Notes: generated by a model from the sequence alone, not told the origin. DNA of 64,000 bases from Ferdinandcohnia sp036962705 (GCF_036962705.1 NZ_JBALOQ010000017.1:124001-188000), one strand, 5' to 3'; positions 48,290 through 57,629 are shown, counted from the first letter of the stretch. Numbers and translations: made by a program.

Positions 48290-48706
48290 TTAATTTTCTA
48301 AATCTTTCTCCATTATGACATAGGATTTTCCACCTTTTGTAAAGGTAAAGTCGGTTTCCTGCAAACCAAATTTTTTATAAAAATCCACCTTATTCTTTCT
48401 TGCATTACACCATATTCTCTTCAGGTCACGATTCTCTGCTTCCTTTATGACATAATCTAACAATCTACTTCCGTATCCTCTACCTTGTTCATGTTGAAGT
48501 GTCGCAAACTTACGAAATTGAGCCACTTTATTCGTTATAAAAAGGGAGATAACAGAAATCAGCTTGTCTTCTTCAAAAAGACCAAAATGATTACCCACGT
48601 CATCATCTTCTAATTTTATGTAATCAAAGTCTCTATCTGGCCACATGACTTTATGCCGGACTTCCCAGGCTTTTTCTTTATCAATTTTAGTAATTGTGAT
48701 TCCCAT
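48290..48706 (-). CDS. GNAT acetyltransferase
   Basis: This 138-residue GNAT has QHEQGRGYGSRLLDYVIKEA as acetyl-CoA motif and NKVDFYKKFGLQE after it. The ATG at 48706 has TGATGGG close by. It follows the glycerophosphodiesterase gene by 8 bases and is followed by another GNAT gene, so the three probably share a transcript. Confidence 0.82.
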   Translation of the reverse strand: MGITITKIDKEKAWEVRHKVMWPDRDFDYIKLEDDDVGNHFGLFEEDKLISVISLFITNKVAQFRKFATLQHEQGRGYGSRLLDYVIKEAENRDLKRIWCNARKNKVDFYKKFGLQETDFTFTKGGKSYVIMEKDLEN

Positions 48707-48713
48707 AGTCCCA

Positions 48714-49553
48714 TCATAATCCCTTCGTATAAAGAATGTAATCTGTAAAATAACCATCCACCTGGAATTCTTTCATCCTTGTTTGTTCTCTTTTTTGGAT
48801 CTTCTTATCCGTAAAATAAACATGCACTTTTATCCCGTTGTTGTGTAATTTCTTTACAATTCGGTGTGTGACATCGCTTGATTCTATACCTACTATTGGA
48901 TAGTTTGACGATATAGCCTTATTTAAATCAAATTTTCCTTTTTTAAATAATAGTGTAAGTGGAATATCCGGTGCCAACTTGTTAATCTTTTCTAGACTTT
49001 TAGTAGAGAAGGATTGAAGGATCACTCTTTTGTCATCAAGCAAGTTATATTCTTTTAAGAGTTCAATTAATTTTCCCTCCATGGCTAACTGATTGTTGAC
49101 AAGTCTCGTTTCAATATAAAAATTCTCAGTGTCCGAAAAGGAATCAAAAATCTCTCGCAAGCTCGGGATTTCCTCTGATACCTTTTTATGATCGAAAGTC
49201 GACACTGTATTGAACTTTTTTAGCTCTTCCAGCGTATAATCAGAAACCTCTCCCTTACCGTTAGTCGTGCGATCGATTGTATCATCATGCATGGCCACAA
49301 GTTCACCATCTTTTGTCATCCGCAAATCAATTTCTAAATAATCAATTCCGTCCTTAGATGCAATTTTATAAGCCGTCAATGTATGTTCATTAAACCGATC
49401 ATTTGCTCCTCTATGTGCAATGATCAAAGGTTCACCTGCGCTCACAGGTTCTTCTTCTTTCCGTTCTGTAATAGCTAATGCAATGGTTGTAAAACCAAAT
49501 ATTATAAGTAATGTAAGAATCACATATCTTTTTATCAAACTATTCATTCCCAT
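48714..49553 (-). CDS. Glycerophosphodiester phosphodiesterase
   Basis: This 279-residue enzyme cuts glycerophosphodiesters to glycerol 3-phosphate and an alcohol. The GDPD motifs are IIAHRGANDRFNEHT, DYLEIDLRMTKDGE and MHDDTIDRTTNGKG. The N-terminus has a membrane or signal segment (about 8-28), so it acts at or outside the membrane. No phosphate-starvation box is obvious before it, though the pst operon is nearby. Confidence 0.9.
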   Translation of the reverse strand: MGMNSLIKRYVILTLLIIFGFTTIALAITERKEEEPVSAGEPLIIAHRGANDRFNEHTLTAYKIASKDGIDYLEIDLRMTKDGELVAMHDDTIDRTTNGKGEVSDYTLEELKKFNTVSTFDHKKVSEEIPSLREIFDSFSDTENFYIETRLVNNQLAMEGKLIELLKEYNLLDDKRVILQSFSTKSLEKINKLAPDIPLTLLFKKGKFDLNKAISSNYPIVGIESSDVTHRIVKKLHNNGIKVHVYFTDKKIQKREQTRMKEFQVDGYFTDYILYTKGL

Positions 49554-49662
49554 CGCTTCCTAATGATTTCGCCATTTCAGTAAACTAATACTATTTAAAC
49601 ATATGAAAAAGGTCTATTACCAGCTACTAACAAATACTTAATACATTATTAACATTGAAACA

Positions 49663-49688
49663 TAAAAAATGCTTGATAGCCCAAGCAT
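49663..49688 (-). terminator. Terminator of the pst operon
   Basis: ATGCTTG/CAAGCAT (49669-49675 with 49682-49688), then TTTTTATG on the minus strand. It lies just after the 51-residue gene. Confidence 0.75.
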
Positions 49689-49700
49689 TTTCTTGCATTA

Positions 49701-49856
49701 CTATTCAGTTTCTTTATCCATATTTTTCAAGACAAGTGCTCTGTTATTATTAGTTAAAAGAGAATCAACATCAAATGAATCGTTATCGTCTTCTCCTCTA
49801 AGTATTTGGTTAATCTTAATATTAGCTGATTCAGCTTCTGATTTCCTATCTTTCAT
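49701..49856 (-). CDS. Small acidic protein at the end of the pst operon
   Basis: This 51-residue protein reads MKDRKSEAESANIKINQILR followed by an acidic GEDDNDSFD stretch and NNNRALVLKN. An ideal AAGGAGGT site lies 7 bases before the ATG. It starts 19 bases after phoU and is followed by the operon terminator, so it is cotranscribed with the phosphate transporter genes. I do not recognise it. The location suggests a role in phosphate control, which is an inference. Confidence 0.68.
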   Translation of the reverse strand: MKDRKSEAESANIKINQILRGEDDNDSFDVDSLLTNNNRALVLKNMDKETE

Positions 49857-49875
49857 TGCGATACCTCCTTATTCT

Positions 49876-50535
49876 CTATTGGTTTAAATCATATCTTTTC
49901 CCTTTTATTAAATAAAGGACGCTTTCTGAAATGTTGGTAGAGTGGTCTGCAACCCTTTCAACATTTCTGCAAACGAATAACAATTGTGTAATTTGTGAAA
50001 TATCATCAGGCTTTTGGGTCATTAGCTCTAATAATTCCTTAGTCAATCTTCCATACGCCTCATCTACTTCGTCGTCAACCTTGGCAACATTCTTTGCGAG
50101 TTCAACATCTTCCTCTCTATACGCTCTAAGTGAATCTGCCACCATTTTATTTGCTACCTCTGCCATTCGTGGTATATCTTCAATTGGTTTAATCAGTTGT
50201 TGGGTTCCAATCCGGATGACTGATTTAGCAATATTTACTGCTAAATCCCCTATTCTTTCAAGGTCCGAGGAAATTTTAAGCGCAACAATGACTCTTCTAA
50301 GATCAATGGCTACTGGTGATTGTTGTGCTATTAACAAAATAGCTTTGTCATTAATTTCCTCTTCCATCATATTTAGCTGAATGTCATTTTCAATAATTTT
50401 TAAAGCTTTGTCTACATCCTGATTTTTTAAGGCCTTGATGGCTTGTCCAACTGCTTCTTTTGCCTGACTACCTAATTGTATGATCATTTCTTTTAACTCG
50501 TTAAGCTCTGCTTGAAATGTCGCTCTTACCGGCAT
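49876..50535 (-). CDS. phoU: Phosphate signalling regulator PhoU
   Basis: This 219-residue protein is two copies of the PhoU three-helix bundle with metal-binding E/D-rich motifs (SSDLERIGDLAVNIAKS, CRNVERVADHSTNISES). It links the Pst transporter to phosphate signalling and lowers uptake when phosphate is high. The ATG at 50535 has GGGGGTG upstream. It follows pstB. Confidence 0.95.
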   Translation of the reverse strand: MPVRATFQAELNELKEMIIQLGSQAKEAVGQAIKALKNQDVDKALKIIENDIQLNMMEEEINDKAILLIAQQSPVAIDLRRVIVALKISSDLERIGDLAVNIAKSVIRIGTQQLIKPIEDIPRMAEVANKMVADSLRAYREEDVELAKNVAKVDDEVDEAYGRLTKELLELMTQKPDDISQITQLLFVCRNVERVADHSTNISESVLYLIKGKRYDLNQ

Positions 50536-50554
50536 CGCAATCACCCCCTATTAT

Positions 50555-51385
50555 TTAGCCAAAACGACCGGTGATATAATCCTCTGTTTCCTTTTTATCC
50601 GGGTTTGAAAACATTTTGCTTGTATTTGTAAACTCAATGACTTCACCACTCAAGAAAAATGCAGTTTTTTCTGAGATTCTCGCAGCTTGTTGCATATTAT
50701 GAGTCACAATGATTATGCTGTAATTCTTTTTTAATTCTTGTATCAAATCCTCCACTTTTAAAGTAGAGATAGGATCGAGTGCTGAGGTTGGTTCATCCAT
50801 TAATATGACATCAGGTTCAATCGCTAAACATCTCGCTATACAAAGGCGCTGCTGTTGCCCCCCAGACATCCCATAGGCATTTTCTTTCAAACGATCTTTG
50901 ACTTCATCCCATATCGCTGCTCCTCGCAGACTTTTTTCTACAATTTCATCTAGCATTTTCTTATTACGAATCCCATGAATTCGGGGACCATATGCGATAT
51001 TTTCATAAATCGATTTTGGAAAAGGATTCGGTTTCTGAAACACCATTCCCACATTCGTTCTTAAAGCTTCAACTGGATATGATTTGTTAAAAATATTTTT
51101 CCCTTTGTACAAAATTTCACCAGAAGTACGAACAATGGGTATTAATTCAACCATTCTGTTTAAGGTTTTAAGGTAAGTAGATTTCCCACATCCTGAGGGT
51201 CCAATAATGGCCGTTACTTCATTTTCAGCTATTTGAAGATTAATTTCCTTCAAAGCCTGATCTTCTCCATACCATAAGTTCAAATTCTTTGTATCATATA
51301 CAATTTTCTTATTTGTATCCGTTGACTCGGACTTTTTATTGATTCCTTGTACAAACTTCTGTTTATTTTCAGTTTCAACTGGCAT
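50555..51385 (-). CDS. pstB: Phosphate ABC transporter ATP-binding protein
   Basis: This 276-residue ATPase drives phosphate import. Walker A is GPSGCGKST, the ABC signature YGMSGGQQQR, Walker B VILMDEPTSALDP and the H-loop VTHNM. An N-terminal extension of ~28 polar residues precedes the domain. It lies between pstA and phoU. Confidence 0.96.
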   Translation of the reverse strand: MPVETENKQKFVQGINKKSESTDTNKKIVYDTKNLNLWYGEDQALKEINLQIAENEVTAIIGPSGCGKSTYLKTLNRMVELIPIVRTSGEILYKGKNIFNKSYPVEALRTNVGMVFQKPNPFPKSIYENIAYGPRIHGIRNKKMLDEIVEKSLRGAAIWDEVKDRLKENAYGMSGGQQQRLCIARCLAIEPDVILMDEPTSALDPISTLKVEDLIQELKKNYSIIIVTHNMQQAARISEKTAFFLSGEVIEFTNTSKMFSNPDKKETEDYITGRFG

Positions 51386-51411
51386 TTATTTTTTCCTCCA
51401 GTAGGTTACGG

Positions 51412-52296
51412 TTAATACCTTTTTTGAAATTTATTTCGGATGATAACTGCAATAGAGTTCATAATCAAGAGTATTAGAAGTAGGATTATTATTGTTGCTG
51501 CTGCTAAGTTTGCATATTCCGCCACCAAAGCTGAGTCTAATGTCCAATAATAAATTTGGATTGGTAACACAGTAAACTTGTCAAAAATAGTATCTGGAAA
51601 TGGAATTAACAGCGCAGGAATTCCTATTACAGTCAGTGGAGCTGTTTCACCAACTGCACGTGATGCAGCTAAAATTACACCTGTTAAGATTCCAGGTATG
51701 GCAGCAGGTAGTACAACCTTTTTTATCGTTTGCCATTTTGTTGCTCCCAATCCATAGGACGCCTCCCGTAAAAATTGGGGAACTGCTCGGAGTGCCTCTT
51801 GGCTCGCCACTACTACAATCGGAAGCACGAGAAGTGACATCGTAAGACCGCCAGCAAGTACAATATTGCCAAGTCCAAACCCTCTTACAAAGACAGTCAA
51901 CCCAAGAATACCAAAAACAATAGAAGGAACACCCGCTAAATTTGCAATATTAGTTTGAATAAAGGTTTGCAACCTACCTTTTGTTGCGTATTCCTCTAGA
52001 TAAATCGCTGTACCTATCCCAAGGAACATAGTTACTGGGGCAACGACAACCATCAACCACACTGTTCCTAAAATGGCACCCATAATTCCCGCTCTATCTG
52101 GATCTGTAGATAATTTACTGGTTATAAAGTCTAAATTAATCCAGCCTAGTCCATCTGAAATCACACGATAAAACAACAAAACTAGAACAACTAGTCCTAA
52201 TAATGTGGATATAAGGAATATGATTTTCGTAATTCGATTCGTAAGGAGTCGTGAACCCATCTTTTTCTCTACTTGGTTTGCATCCACATATTTCAT
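51412..52296 (-). CDS. pstA: Phosphate ABC transporter permease PstA
   Basis: This 294-residue membrane permease has about six segments and the EAA loop EASYGLGATKWQTIKKVVLP that contacts PstB. An N-terminal segment precedes the core. It follows pstC by 2 bases. Confidence 0.95.
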   Translation of the reverse strand: MKYVDANQVEKKMGSRLLTNRITKIIFLISTLLGLVVLVLLFYRVISDGLGWINLDFITSKLSTDPDRAGIMGAILGTVWLMVVVAPVTMFLGIGTAIYLEEYATKGRLQTFIQTNIANLAGVPSIVFGILGLTVFVRGFGLGNIVLAGGLTMSLLVLPIVVVASQEALRAVPQFLREASYGLGATKWQTIKKVVLPAAIPGILTGVILAASRAVGETAPLTVIGIPALLIPFPDTIFDKFTVLPIQIYYWTLDSALVAEYANLAAATIIILLLILLIMNSIAVIIRNKFQKRY

Positions 52297-52298
52297 GA

Positions 52299-53237
52299 TT
52301 AATACCCCTCCCTAAATCTTTTAGAGATATATTGGGCAATTAGATTCATAATCAACGTAAATACAAATAACGTTATTGCAACAGCATATAAGCTATAGTA
52401 TAAAGTTGATCCTGCTGCTGCCTCCCCGCCTGTTACCTCTACAATATAAGCGGTCATTGTTTGCATGGATTGCGTAACATCAAACGTGAAATTTTTAGAG
52501 CTACCGCTAGCAATTGTGACAATCATTGTTTCACCAATCGCTCTGGAAATACCAAGTACAAAGGATGCGATAATTCCGGAAATCGCAGCCGGGATTACAA
52601 CACGCCATGTTACCTCTAGCCTAGTTGCACCCAGTGCCAAAGCTCCCTCTCTCATTGCATTTGGCACAGAGCTCATTGCATCTTCAGAGAGGGACGCAAT
52701 CATTGGAATAATCATGACGCCCATTACAAGACCTGGACTTAGAATATTTGTCGGTTCTAATCCAGGAATAAACGATTGCAATAAAGGAGTAACAAAGGTA
52801 AATGCAAAGAACCCATACACTATGGTCGGTATTCCTGCTAGTACCTCCAACAGTGGTTTTAATGTTCTTCTTACCTTTTCTGAGGCATATTCACTTAAAT
52901 AAATCGCTGACATAATTCCAATCGGGATCGCTACAAACATCGCAATCGTTGAGGAAATAACAGTACCAGTTAATAATGGTAAAATCCCAAATTTCGCATT
53001 AGCGCCCAGTGGTTTTAATTCGGTCCCTGTAAAGAAATCGAGGAGGGGCACATCTCTAAAAAAATGCACCGCTTCGCTCAAAAGGGTATATAGGATTCCA
53101 ATTGTCGTAAGAATGGAGATGATTGCAATAATAAACAAAAACCTTGGCATTAACTTTTCAGTTACATTGTTAAAGCTTACTGCTTTTTGTTTTTCTTGAA
53201 TGATCTCTCTTACACTTAATTCCTTTTGATTTCCCAA
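52299..53237 (-). CDS. pstC: Phosphate ABC transporter permease PstC
   Basis: This 312-residue permease has six or seven membrane segments and the EAA loop EGALALGATRLEVTWRVVIP. It pairs with PstA to form the phosphate channel. It follows pstS by about 50 bases. Confidence 0.95.
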   Translation of the reverse strand: MGNQKELSVREIIQEKQKAVSFNNVTEKLMPRFLFIIAIISILTTIGILYTLLSEAVHFFRDVPLLDFFTGTELKPLGANAKFGILPLLTGTVISSTIAMFVAIPIGIMSAIYLSEYASEKVRRTLKPLLEVLAGIPTIVYGFFAFTFVTPLLQSFIPGLEPTNILSPGLVMGVMIIPMIASLSEDAMSSVPNAMREGALALGATRLEVTWRVVIPAAISGIIASFVLGISRAIGETMIVTIASGSSKNFTFDVTQSMQTMTAYIVEVTGGEAAAGSTLYYSLYAVAITLFVFTLIMNLIAQYISKRFREGY

Positions 53238-53290
53238 TTCCTTACCTCCCTTTCACCCTTAAATATAAAAAGAATACCCGTTCTAGCCGA

Positions 53291-54247
53291 TTATTGCTGA
53301 TTTAAGCCTTCCAAATAATCAACAGATGCTTGAAGCTCCGCTGCTGGTATTGGTGCAAAACCTGTTTCTGCTGCAGCTGTTTCTGCATTCTTCATAGCAT
53401 AGATAGCAAAATCTAGAACCTGTGGCTTCGCTTGGGCATTTCCCTCGTTCAAATAGGTAAATACAGGACGAGTAAATGGGGCATATGCACCGTCTTCTTT
53501 AATCGTGTCAAGAGATGGTTCTACTGGACCATTACCAAAATCAATTTTTATCGCATTTAATTTATCAGTATTGCTTGCGTAGTAACCATATCCAAAAAAC
53601 GCAATAGCATTTCTATCTTTTGTTACCAAGTCCACTAAGGTCGCATAATCCTGCTGTAGATTAATTCCTTCTACAAGATCCTGCTCTTTCATGATGGTTT
53701 CCCAAAAGAATTCGTATGTACCATGGTTTTCGTTTGGACCATATCTTTTTATCGGTTCGTTAGGGAATCCTTCTCGAACATCTGACCAATTCTTTTTACC
53801 TGCACTCGCAAGGAATATGTCCACGACTTCCTGTTGTGTAAGCTCTGTTGCCCAATCGTTTTCCTTATTTACAACAATCGTTATCCCATCTAGAGCAACC
53901 TTTAATTCTTTCACTTTTATTCCTAGTTCCTCAGCTTTAGTTAGCTCTTCTTCTTTTATTTTTCGGGAGGCATTATTGAAATCTGTTCCGCCACCTTCAA
54001 CCAGGAACTTTTTGAAGCCAGCACTTGTCCCAGCTCTACTTACCTCAACCGACACGTTTTCCTGTTCATTAATCATGTAATCTTCGGCAAGCTTTGACAT
54101 TAACGGAAAAACGGTTCCTGACCCATCAATTACGACACTACCTTCTAATCCTGCGCCTGTACCATTATTGTTTCCACCACCACATGCACCTAAAATAAGG
54201 AGTGCAATTGACATCATGATGATTTTTATTGTTCTACAATATTTCAT
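53291..54247 (-). CDS. pstS: Phosphate-binding lipoprotein PstS
   Basis: This 318-residue protein is the extracellular receptor. The signal peptide ends in lipobox LGAC, the mature domain has the phosphate-binding motifs GSGTVFPLM, SRAGTSAGFKKF and GPNENHGTYEFF. The ATG at 54247 has GGGTGG before it. It starts the operon; I did not find clear tandem PhoP boxes in the upstream 110 bases. Confidence 0.95.
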   Translation of the reverse strand: MKYCRTIKIIMMSIALLILGACGGGNNNGTGAGLEGSVVIDGSGTVFPLMSKLAEDYMINEQENVSVEVSRAGTSAGFKKFLVEGGGTDFNNASRKIKEEELTKAEELGIKVKELKVALDGITIVVNKENDWATELTQQEVVDIFLASAGKKNWSDVREGFPNEPIKRYGPNENHGTYEFFWETIMKEQDLVEGINLQQDYATLVDLVTKDRNAIAFFGYGYYASNTDKLNAIKIDFGNGPVEPSLDTIKEDGAYAPFTRPVFTYLNEGNAQAKPQVLDFAIYAMKNAETAAAETGFAPIPAAELQASVDYLEGLNQQ

Positions 54248-54360
54248 TTGAACCACCCTATCTATTTTTTTATCTCTCTTACATTTCCCACTAAAAAGGT
54301 AATTTATTAAAGCAGTATAAAAAAATATATATCCACATTTGGAGTTAACACCTCATTAAA

Positions 54361-54396
54361 TAAAAAGAAGCATTGATCCTCTTTAGATCAATGCTT
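54361..54396 (-). terminator. Terminator of the DUF4352 gene
   Basis: AAGCATTGATC/GATCAATGCTT perfect 11-bp stem (54369-54379 with 54386-54396), followed on the minus strand by CTTTTTATTT. It separates the lipoprotein gene from the pst operon. Confidence 0.85.
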
Positions 54397-54420
54397 CCTC
54401 ATATCTAGATATTCTAATCC

Positions 54421-54933
54421 TTATTTAAAATCGTCGGGGGTTAGACTCCATTCAAGTTTGTTAGGATCAGTTTTTCCACCGAGTAAGATTGTATATGTTT
54501 CAGATTCTCTCGCATCAAAGATAACTTCACCCGTTACCGAATCGCCTTCTTTAATTTCACCTGAAATTTGAGTACCAAAACTGAATTCCTTTCCAGCTGT
54601 AACATTGTTCCAGTTAACGACATCATCTACAAAGATTTTAAATGGTACAGCTTTTTCTATATTTACCGCTGTTGATGATCTGCTTGTTACGGTTGCGTTT
54701 GCCACAACGTATGTACCTCTTAGAGCCTTTTCGCCATCTTCACCCGTTTCATACTTCACACTGTTAATCGTTACCTCAAAATCACCTGATGTGGATTTGT
54801 AAAGGCCGGTTTCTCCAATTGTTAAGGTACCATCCTCACTAATTCCGTCTCCTCCTGTTTCCGAACTTCCACCACAAGCACTCACTAACAACACCAATAA
54901 AACAAGTACAGACCAAAGACTAAATTTTTTCAT
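54421..54933 (-). CDS. DUF4352 lipoprotein
   Basis: This 170-residue protein has a signal peptide with lipobox VSAC and a Gly/Ser-rich spacer. The DUF4352/immunoglobulin-like domain (about 55-165, FEVTINSVKYETGEDGEKAL, FDARESETYTILLGG) follows. Such proteins are common surface lipoproteins of unknown function. The ATG at 54933 has GGGGGT upstream; the longer reading to 55080 is spurious. Confidence 0.82.
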   Translation of the reverse strand: MKKFSLWSVLVLLVLLVSACGGSSETGGDGISEDGTLTIGETGLYKSTSGDFEVTINSVKYETGEDGEKALRGTYVVANATVTSRSSTAVNIEKAVPFKIFVDDVVNWNNVTAGKEFSFGTQISGEIKEGDSVTGEVIFDARESETYTILLGGKTDPNKLEWSLTPDDFK

Positions 54934-55092
54934 TCCCCAAACCCCCTTTTTTATATATAAAAAATTGATAATATTCAGAAATATTATATCAAAAGTCTTG
55001 TATGAATGAAAGCTATTACATGGCATTATCACTAAAAAAAATGATTGTACTGAAATACAGCAACCCTGCAACGACTGCATTTCAGCCTTAAT

Positions 55093-55284
55093 TTATACCA
55101 GCGTCTTCTTTAGTAACTGTTCCAAAGCTTGATCCATGGTGAAAGTGGAATTTTGATTTAATACATCCTCAAATAGAACTATTAATTTTTCTACTGAAGT
55201 TTCTATATTTAATGGATCCACTTTTTCAGGATAGGTTGAAAGATAGGTATTAGAATAAGGGCTCTTCTTTATTAGAAAGTTCAA
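55093..55284 (-). CDS. Uncertain small protein
   Basis: The 63-residue reading from a TTG at 55284 overlaps the upstream gene by 35 bases and lacks a ribosome binding site. The C-terminal two thirds (ETSVEKLIVLFEDVLNQNST) look like a real helical protein. It may be an independent gene with another start, or a displaced C-terminus of the upstream protein after a frameshift. Confidence 0.4.
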   Translation of the reverse strand: MNFLIKKSPYSNTYLSTYPEKVDPLNIETSVEKLIVLFEDVLNQNSTFTMDQALEQLLKKTLV

Positions 55285-55546
55285 GATAAAAAGGATAAAT
55301 CACTATAAAAAGCGGAATCAAACCCATCATTGTATACAAAATGACAAGTGGTGAATCTAAAAAGAGATTCACAAGTATTAAGGCAGGTGCGATAAAACCA
55401 ATAACAGCGGTTCTCTTTCTTGTACGGGAGGAAATGTATTGGTTTTCCCCACAATAGGGACAGCTCATGGCATTTTTATATGTTAAGGATTTCTTGATGG
55501 TTTGTTTCCAACTCCATATTTCATAACACTTTTGGCAAATAGGCAT
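55250..55546 (-). CDS. TIGR04104-type zinc-ribbon membrane protein
   Basis: This 98-residue protein has CQKC and CPYC spaced by 21 residues and two membrane segments near 45-65 and 68-88, matching the cxxc_20_cxxc family of Bacillaceae. Function unknown. Confidence 0.78.
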   Translation of the reverse strand: MPICQKCYEIWSWKQTIKKSLTYKNAMSCPYCGENQYISSRTRKRTAVIGFIAPALILVNLFLDSPLVILYTMMGLIPLFIVIYPFYLELSNKEEPLF

Positions 55547-55648
55547 TTAAGTGGCTCCTTTCCTATATTCCTTTCTGATGGCTTATTGTCTTTATCTTCC
55601 AAAAAACGTCCTCCTTGAAAAATTGGGGTTTTATTTTTTGATAATAAA

Positions 55649-55864
55649 TTATAATTTCCCTTCCTTGATCCATGTCCATATCCGAAAACTTCCGATAAGG
55701 GAAACTAAGAAAAGAGCAAGCATAATAAATACCCATAAACCCAGAAATTTTCCAGTATCCAGCAGCTCTGAATTAATAAATATTACATTAGAAAATCCAA
55801 TCAACATTAATTAACAGAATACATTTGGAATAATCCATGCGATTCTTAATTTCGTGGTCTTCAA
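55649..55864 (-). pseudogene. Small membrane protein with an internal stop
   Basis: From TTG at 55864 (GGGGGT upstream) the frame reads MKTTKLRIAWIIPNVFC, then TAA at 55811-55813, then LMLIGFSNVIFINSELLDTG and FLGLWVFIMLALFLVSLIGS in the same frame up to 55649. The two halves form a two-span membrane protein of about 70 residues. The stop is either a real nonsense mutation or a base error. The second half could also be made alone from the ATG at 55807. Confidence 0.5.
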
Positions 55865-55881
55865 ACGTTCGACCCCCAATT

Positions 55882-56313
55882 CTATTCGAGCTCACTTCCA
55901 TACTTTTCAGGCAGCAGTTGCATCACATTGCATTTTACTAATTCACCGTTGTACGAAATAATTACATCGGTATCTTTTCCGTAATCGCTTATGAGCTCCC
56001 GGCACATTCCACAAGGGGAAACCACCCAGCATTTTTCAATATTTTCATGGGGATGGGGATGTGCAACTGCTACGATTGTTTCGAATTCGTGGTCTCCTTC
56101 AGAGATGGACTTCCCCATTGCCATCGCTTCTCCACAAACGGCGATTCTTCCAACATTGGCTTCCAAATGTACAGCAGCATACACATTTCCAGATGTTGTT
56201 CGAACTGCAGCGCCAATATGATGTCGACCATATCTATAATTCTTTTCAATGACCTTTTCTGCTTCTCTTATTAATTCAAAATCTTTTTCATCTAATGGTT
56301 TTATTCTTAACAT
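55882..56313 (-). CDS. Cytidine deaminase-like protein
   Basis: This 143-residue zinc enzyme has the catalytic HAE-type motif replaced by VCGEAMAMG (Cys60, Glu62) and the zinc pair PCGMCREL (Cys101, Cys104), as in tetrameric cytidine deaminases and blasticidin-S deaminase-like proteins. The VVSPCGMCRE region is typical. Its substrate may differ from cytidine. Confidence 0.85.
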   Translation of the reverse strand: MLRIKPLDEKDFELIREAEKVIEKNYRYGRHHIGAAVRTTSGNVYAAVHLEANVGRIAVCGEAMAMGKSISEGDHEFETIVAVAHPHPHENIEKCWVVSPCGMCRELISDYGKDTDVIISYNGELVKCNVMQLLPEKYGSELE

Positions 56314-56327
56314 TATTTACCCTCACT

Positions 56328-56831
56328 CTAATCCCTAATTTTTTCGGTAGTTCTTGTCTCACGATTTCCACTGTGGTAGACAATAGATGAATTTTCTAAA
56401 CGAATCGCATCGTTTTTATCCACTTCGACTACAACCGTTCTAGGTGTTGCATCGGCATTACACGAACCACCCTTTTCATTAAAATAAAAATTTATTTCTT
56501 TTTTATCATCATTCACGGTTACATCCTTTAATTTAAAAGGACAACTGCTCGATTCTCTAATACTTACAAAATAGTAATTATATTTGTCGAAATCTCCTTG
56601 AAAAGTTTTCTTCTTTATCGAAAAATAATCCCAAGCTTCGGTTAGTTGCTCCGTATTCATGACTCTAAGTACTAAAGAGGTAATGTACGGGGATTCGTTT
56701 GGTATACTTCCAATTTCATGTATATCAGACGGAGCAGTCTTCTCGCTCGCGATGACTTTTCCTAAATCAGATGAACATCCAGTTAGGAGTGCTATAAGGA
56801 AAGCCCCCATTAATAAGTTTTTCAAGGTCAT
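56328..56831 (-). CDS. Lipoprotein of unknown function
   Basis: This 167-residue protein begins MTLKNLLMGAFLIALLTGCS with lipobox LTGC. The mature part contains SCPFKL and GSCNADATPR, which may form a disulfide. Not recognised. It is the gene after a small membrane protein. Confidence 0.72.
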   Translation of the reverse strand: MTLKNLLMGAFLIALLTGCSSDLGKVIASEKTAPSDIHEIGSIPNESPYITSLVLRVMNTEQLTEAWDYFSIKKKTFQGDFDKYNYYFVSIRESSSCPFKLKDVTVNDDKKEINFYFNEKGGSCNADATPRTVVVEVDKNDAIRLENSSIVYHSGNRETRTTEKIRD

Positions 56832-56852
56832 TGTTCACTCCCTAACTGTTCT

Positions 56853-57005
56853 TTACCATTGATTCTGCTTTATCTCTTCTATCTTTCTATCAATCTCGTT
56901 CAGCTTACTTGTGACATTCTTCATAAAATGAGCAACCCGTGAAATTAGATAGATGATAATTACGAAAAAAACTAAGTTTAATACTGCAGAAATTGGATCA
57001 AACAT
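56853..57005 (-). CDS. Small membrane protein with coiled coil
   Basis: This 50-residue protein has one membrane segment (about 6-22, LNLVFFVIIIYLI) followed by a charged coiled coil (NVTSKLNEIDRKIEEIKQ). GGAGGAG is six bases before the ATG. Not recognised. It lies 12 bases after the histidine phosphatase gene. Confidence 0.6.
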   Translation of the reverse strand: MFDPISAVLNLVFFVIIIYLISRVAHFMKNVTSKLNEIDRKIEEIKQNQW

Positions 57006-57017
57006 GCCTTCTCCTCC

Positions 57018-57575
57018 TTATACTTGCCAGACTCGTTTTACTTCCTTTAATTTGTCATTTTCAAAAGTGAGTTTATAAATGTCTGGCATATGAAGCTTAC
57101 TCCAAAAAGAAAAATCATACCTCTTATCAAAGTAATTCATAATTAAGACCATCAAATTCCCATGAGTTCCGACCACGATGTTTTTTCCTTCATAGCTTTC
57201 TAGTATCCTATGTGTTGCCTCGACTCCCCGTTTCTGAGCCATAAGATTTGATTCCCCACCTTCCCAAGAAAAGCTTTCATCCTCCCACACCTTTCGAATG
57301 GCTGAATCAAAGTCCTCGGCAGGACCTTCAGACAATTTTCTCTCTTTAAAATCGTCTATAATTATTACGTTTTTGCGAATAGTTTGCGTAACTCCCTCTA
57401 TTGTTTGAATCGCCCTTCTATAGGGGCTAGATAGAACTACATCAATCTTTTCTTTTGCAAATATGCTAGTTACTCTTTGTGCGTCCGCCTTGCCTTTTTC
57501 TGATAGCGGTCTTGTTAATTCTTCAGGGGTGTAGATCGAATGAGCGTGACGTACAAAATATAAATTCGTTCGCAA
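57018..57575 (-). CDS. Histidine phosphatase-family protein
   Basis: This 185-residue protein has YFVRHAHS and SSPYRRAIQT near the N-terminus and GTHGNLM for the second His. It resembles the protein at 46710-47267. TTG start with GGGAG upstream. Substrate unknown. Confidence 0.87.
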   Translation of the reverse strand: MRTNLYFVRHAHSIYTPEELTRPLSEKGKADAQRVTSIFAKEKIDVVLSSPYRRAIQTIEGVTQTIRKNVIIIDDFKERKLSEGPAEDFDSAIRKVWEDESFSWEGGESNLMAQKRGVEATHRILESYEGKNIVVGTHGNLMVLIMNYFDKRYDFSFWSKLHMPDIYKLTFENDKLKEVKRVWQV

Positions 57576-57629
57576 GTTGGGCTACTCCCTTCCATACAGT
57601 TTTTCCGTGTCTTGTAATATAGAGAGTGA

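Noticed and set aside
54248..54360. PhoP box before pstS
   Set aside because: One weak TTAACT-like half-site is present; the tandem spaced TTAACA repeats expected of a PhoP site are absent.
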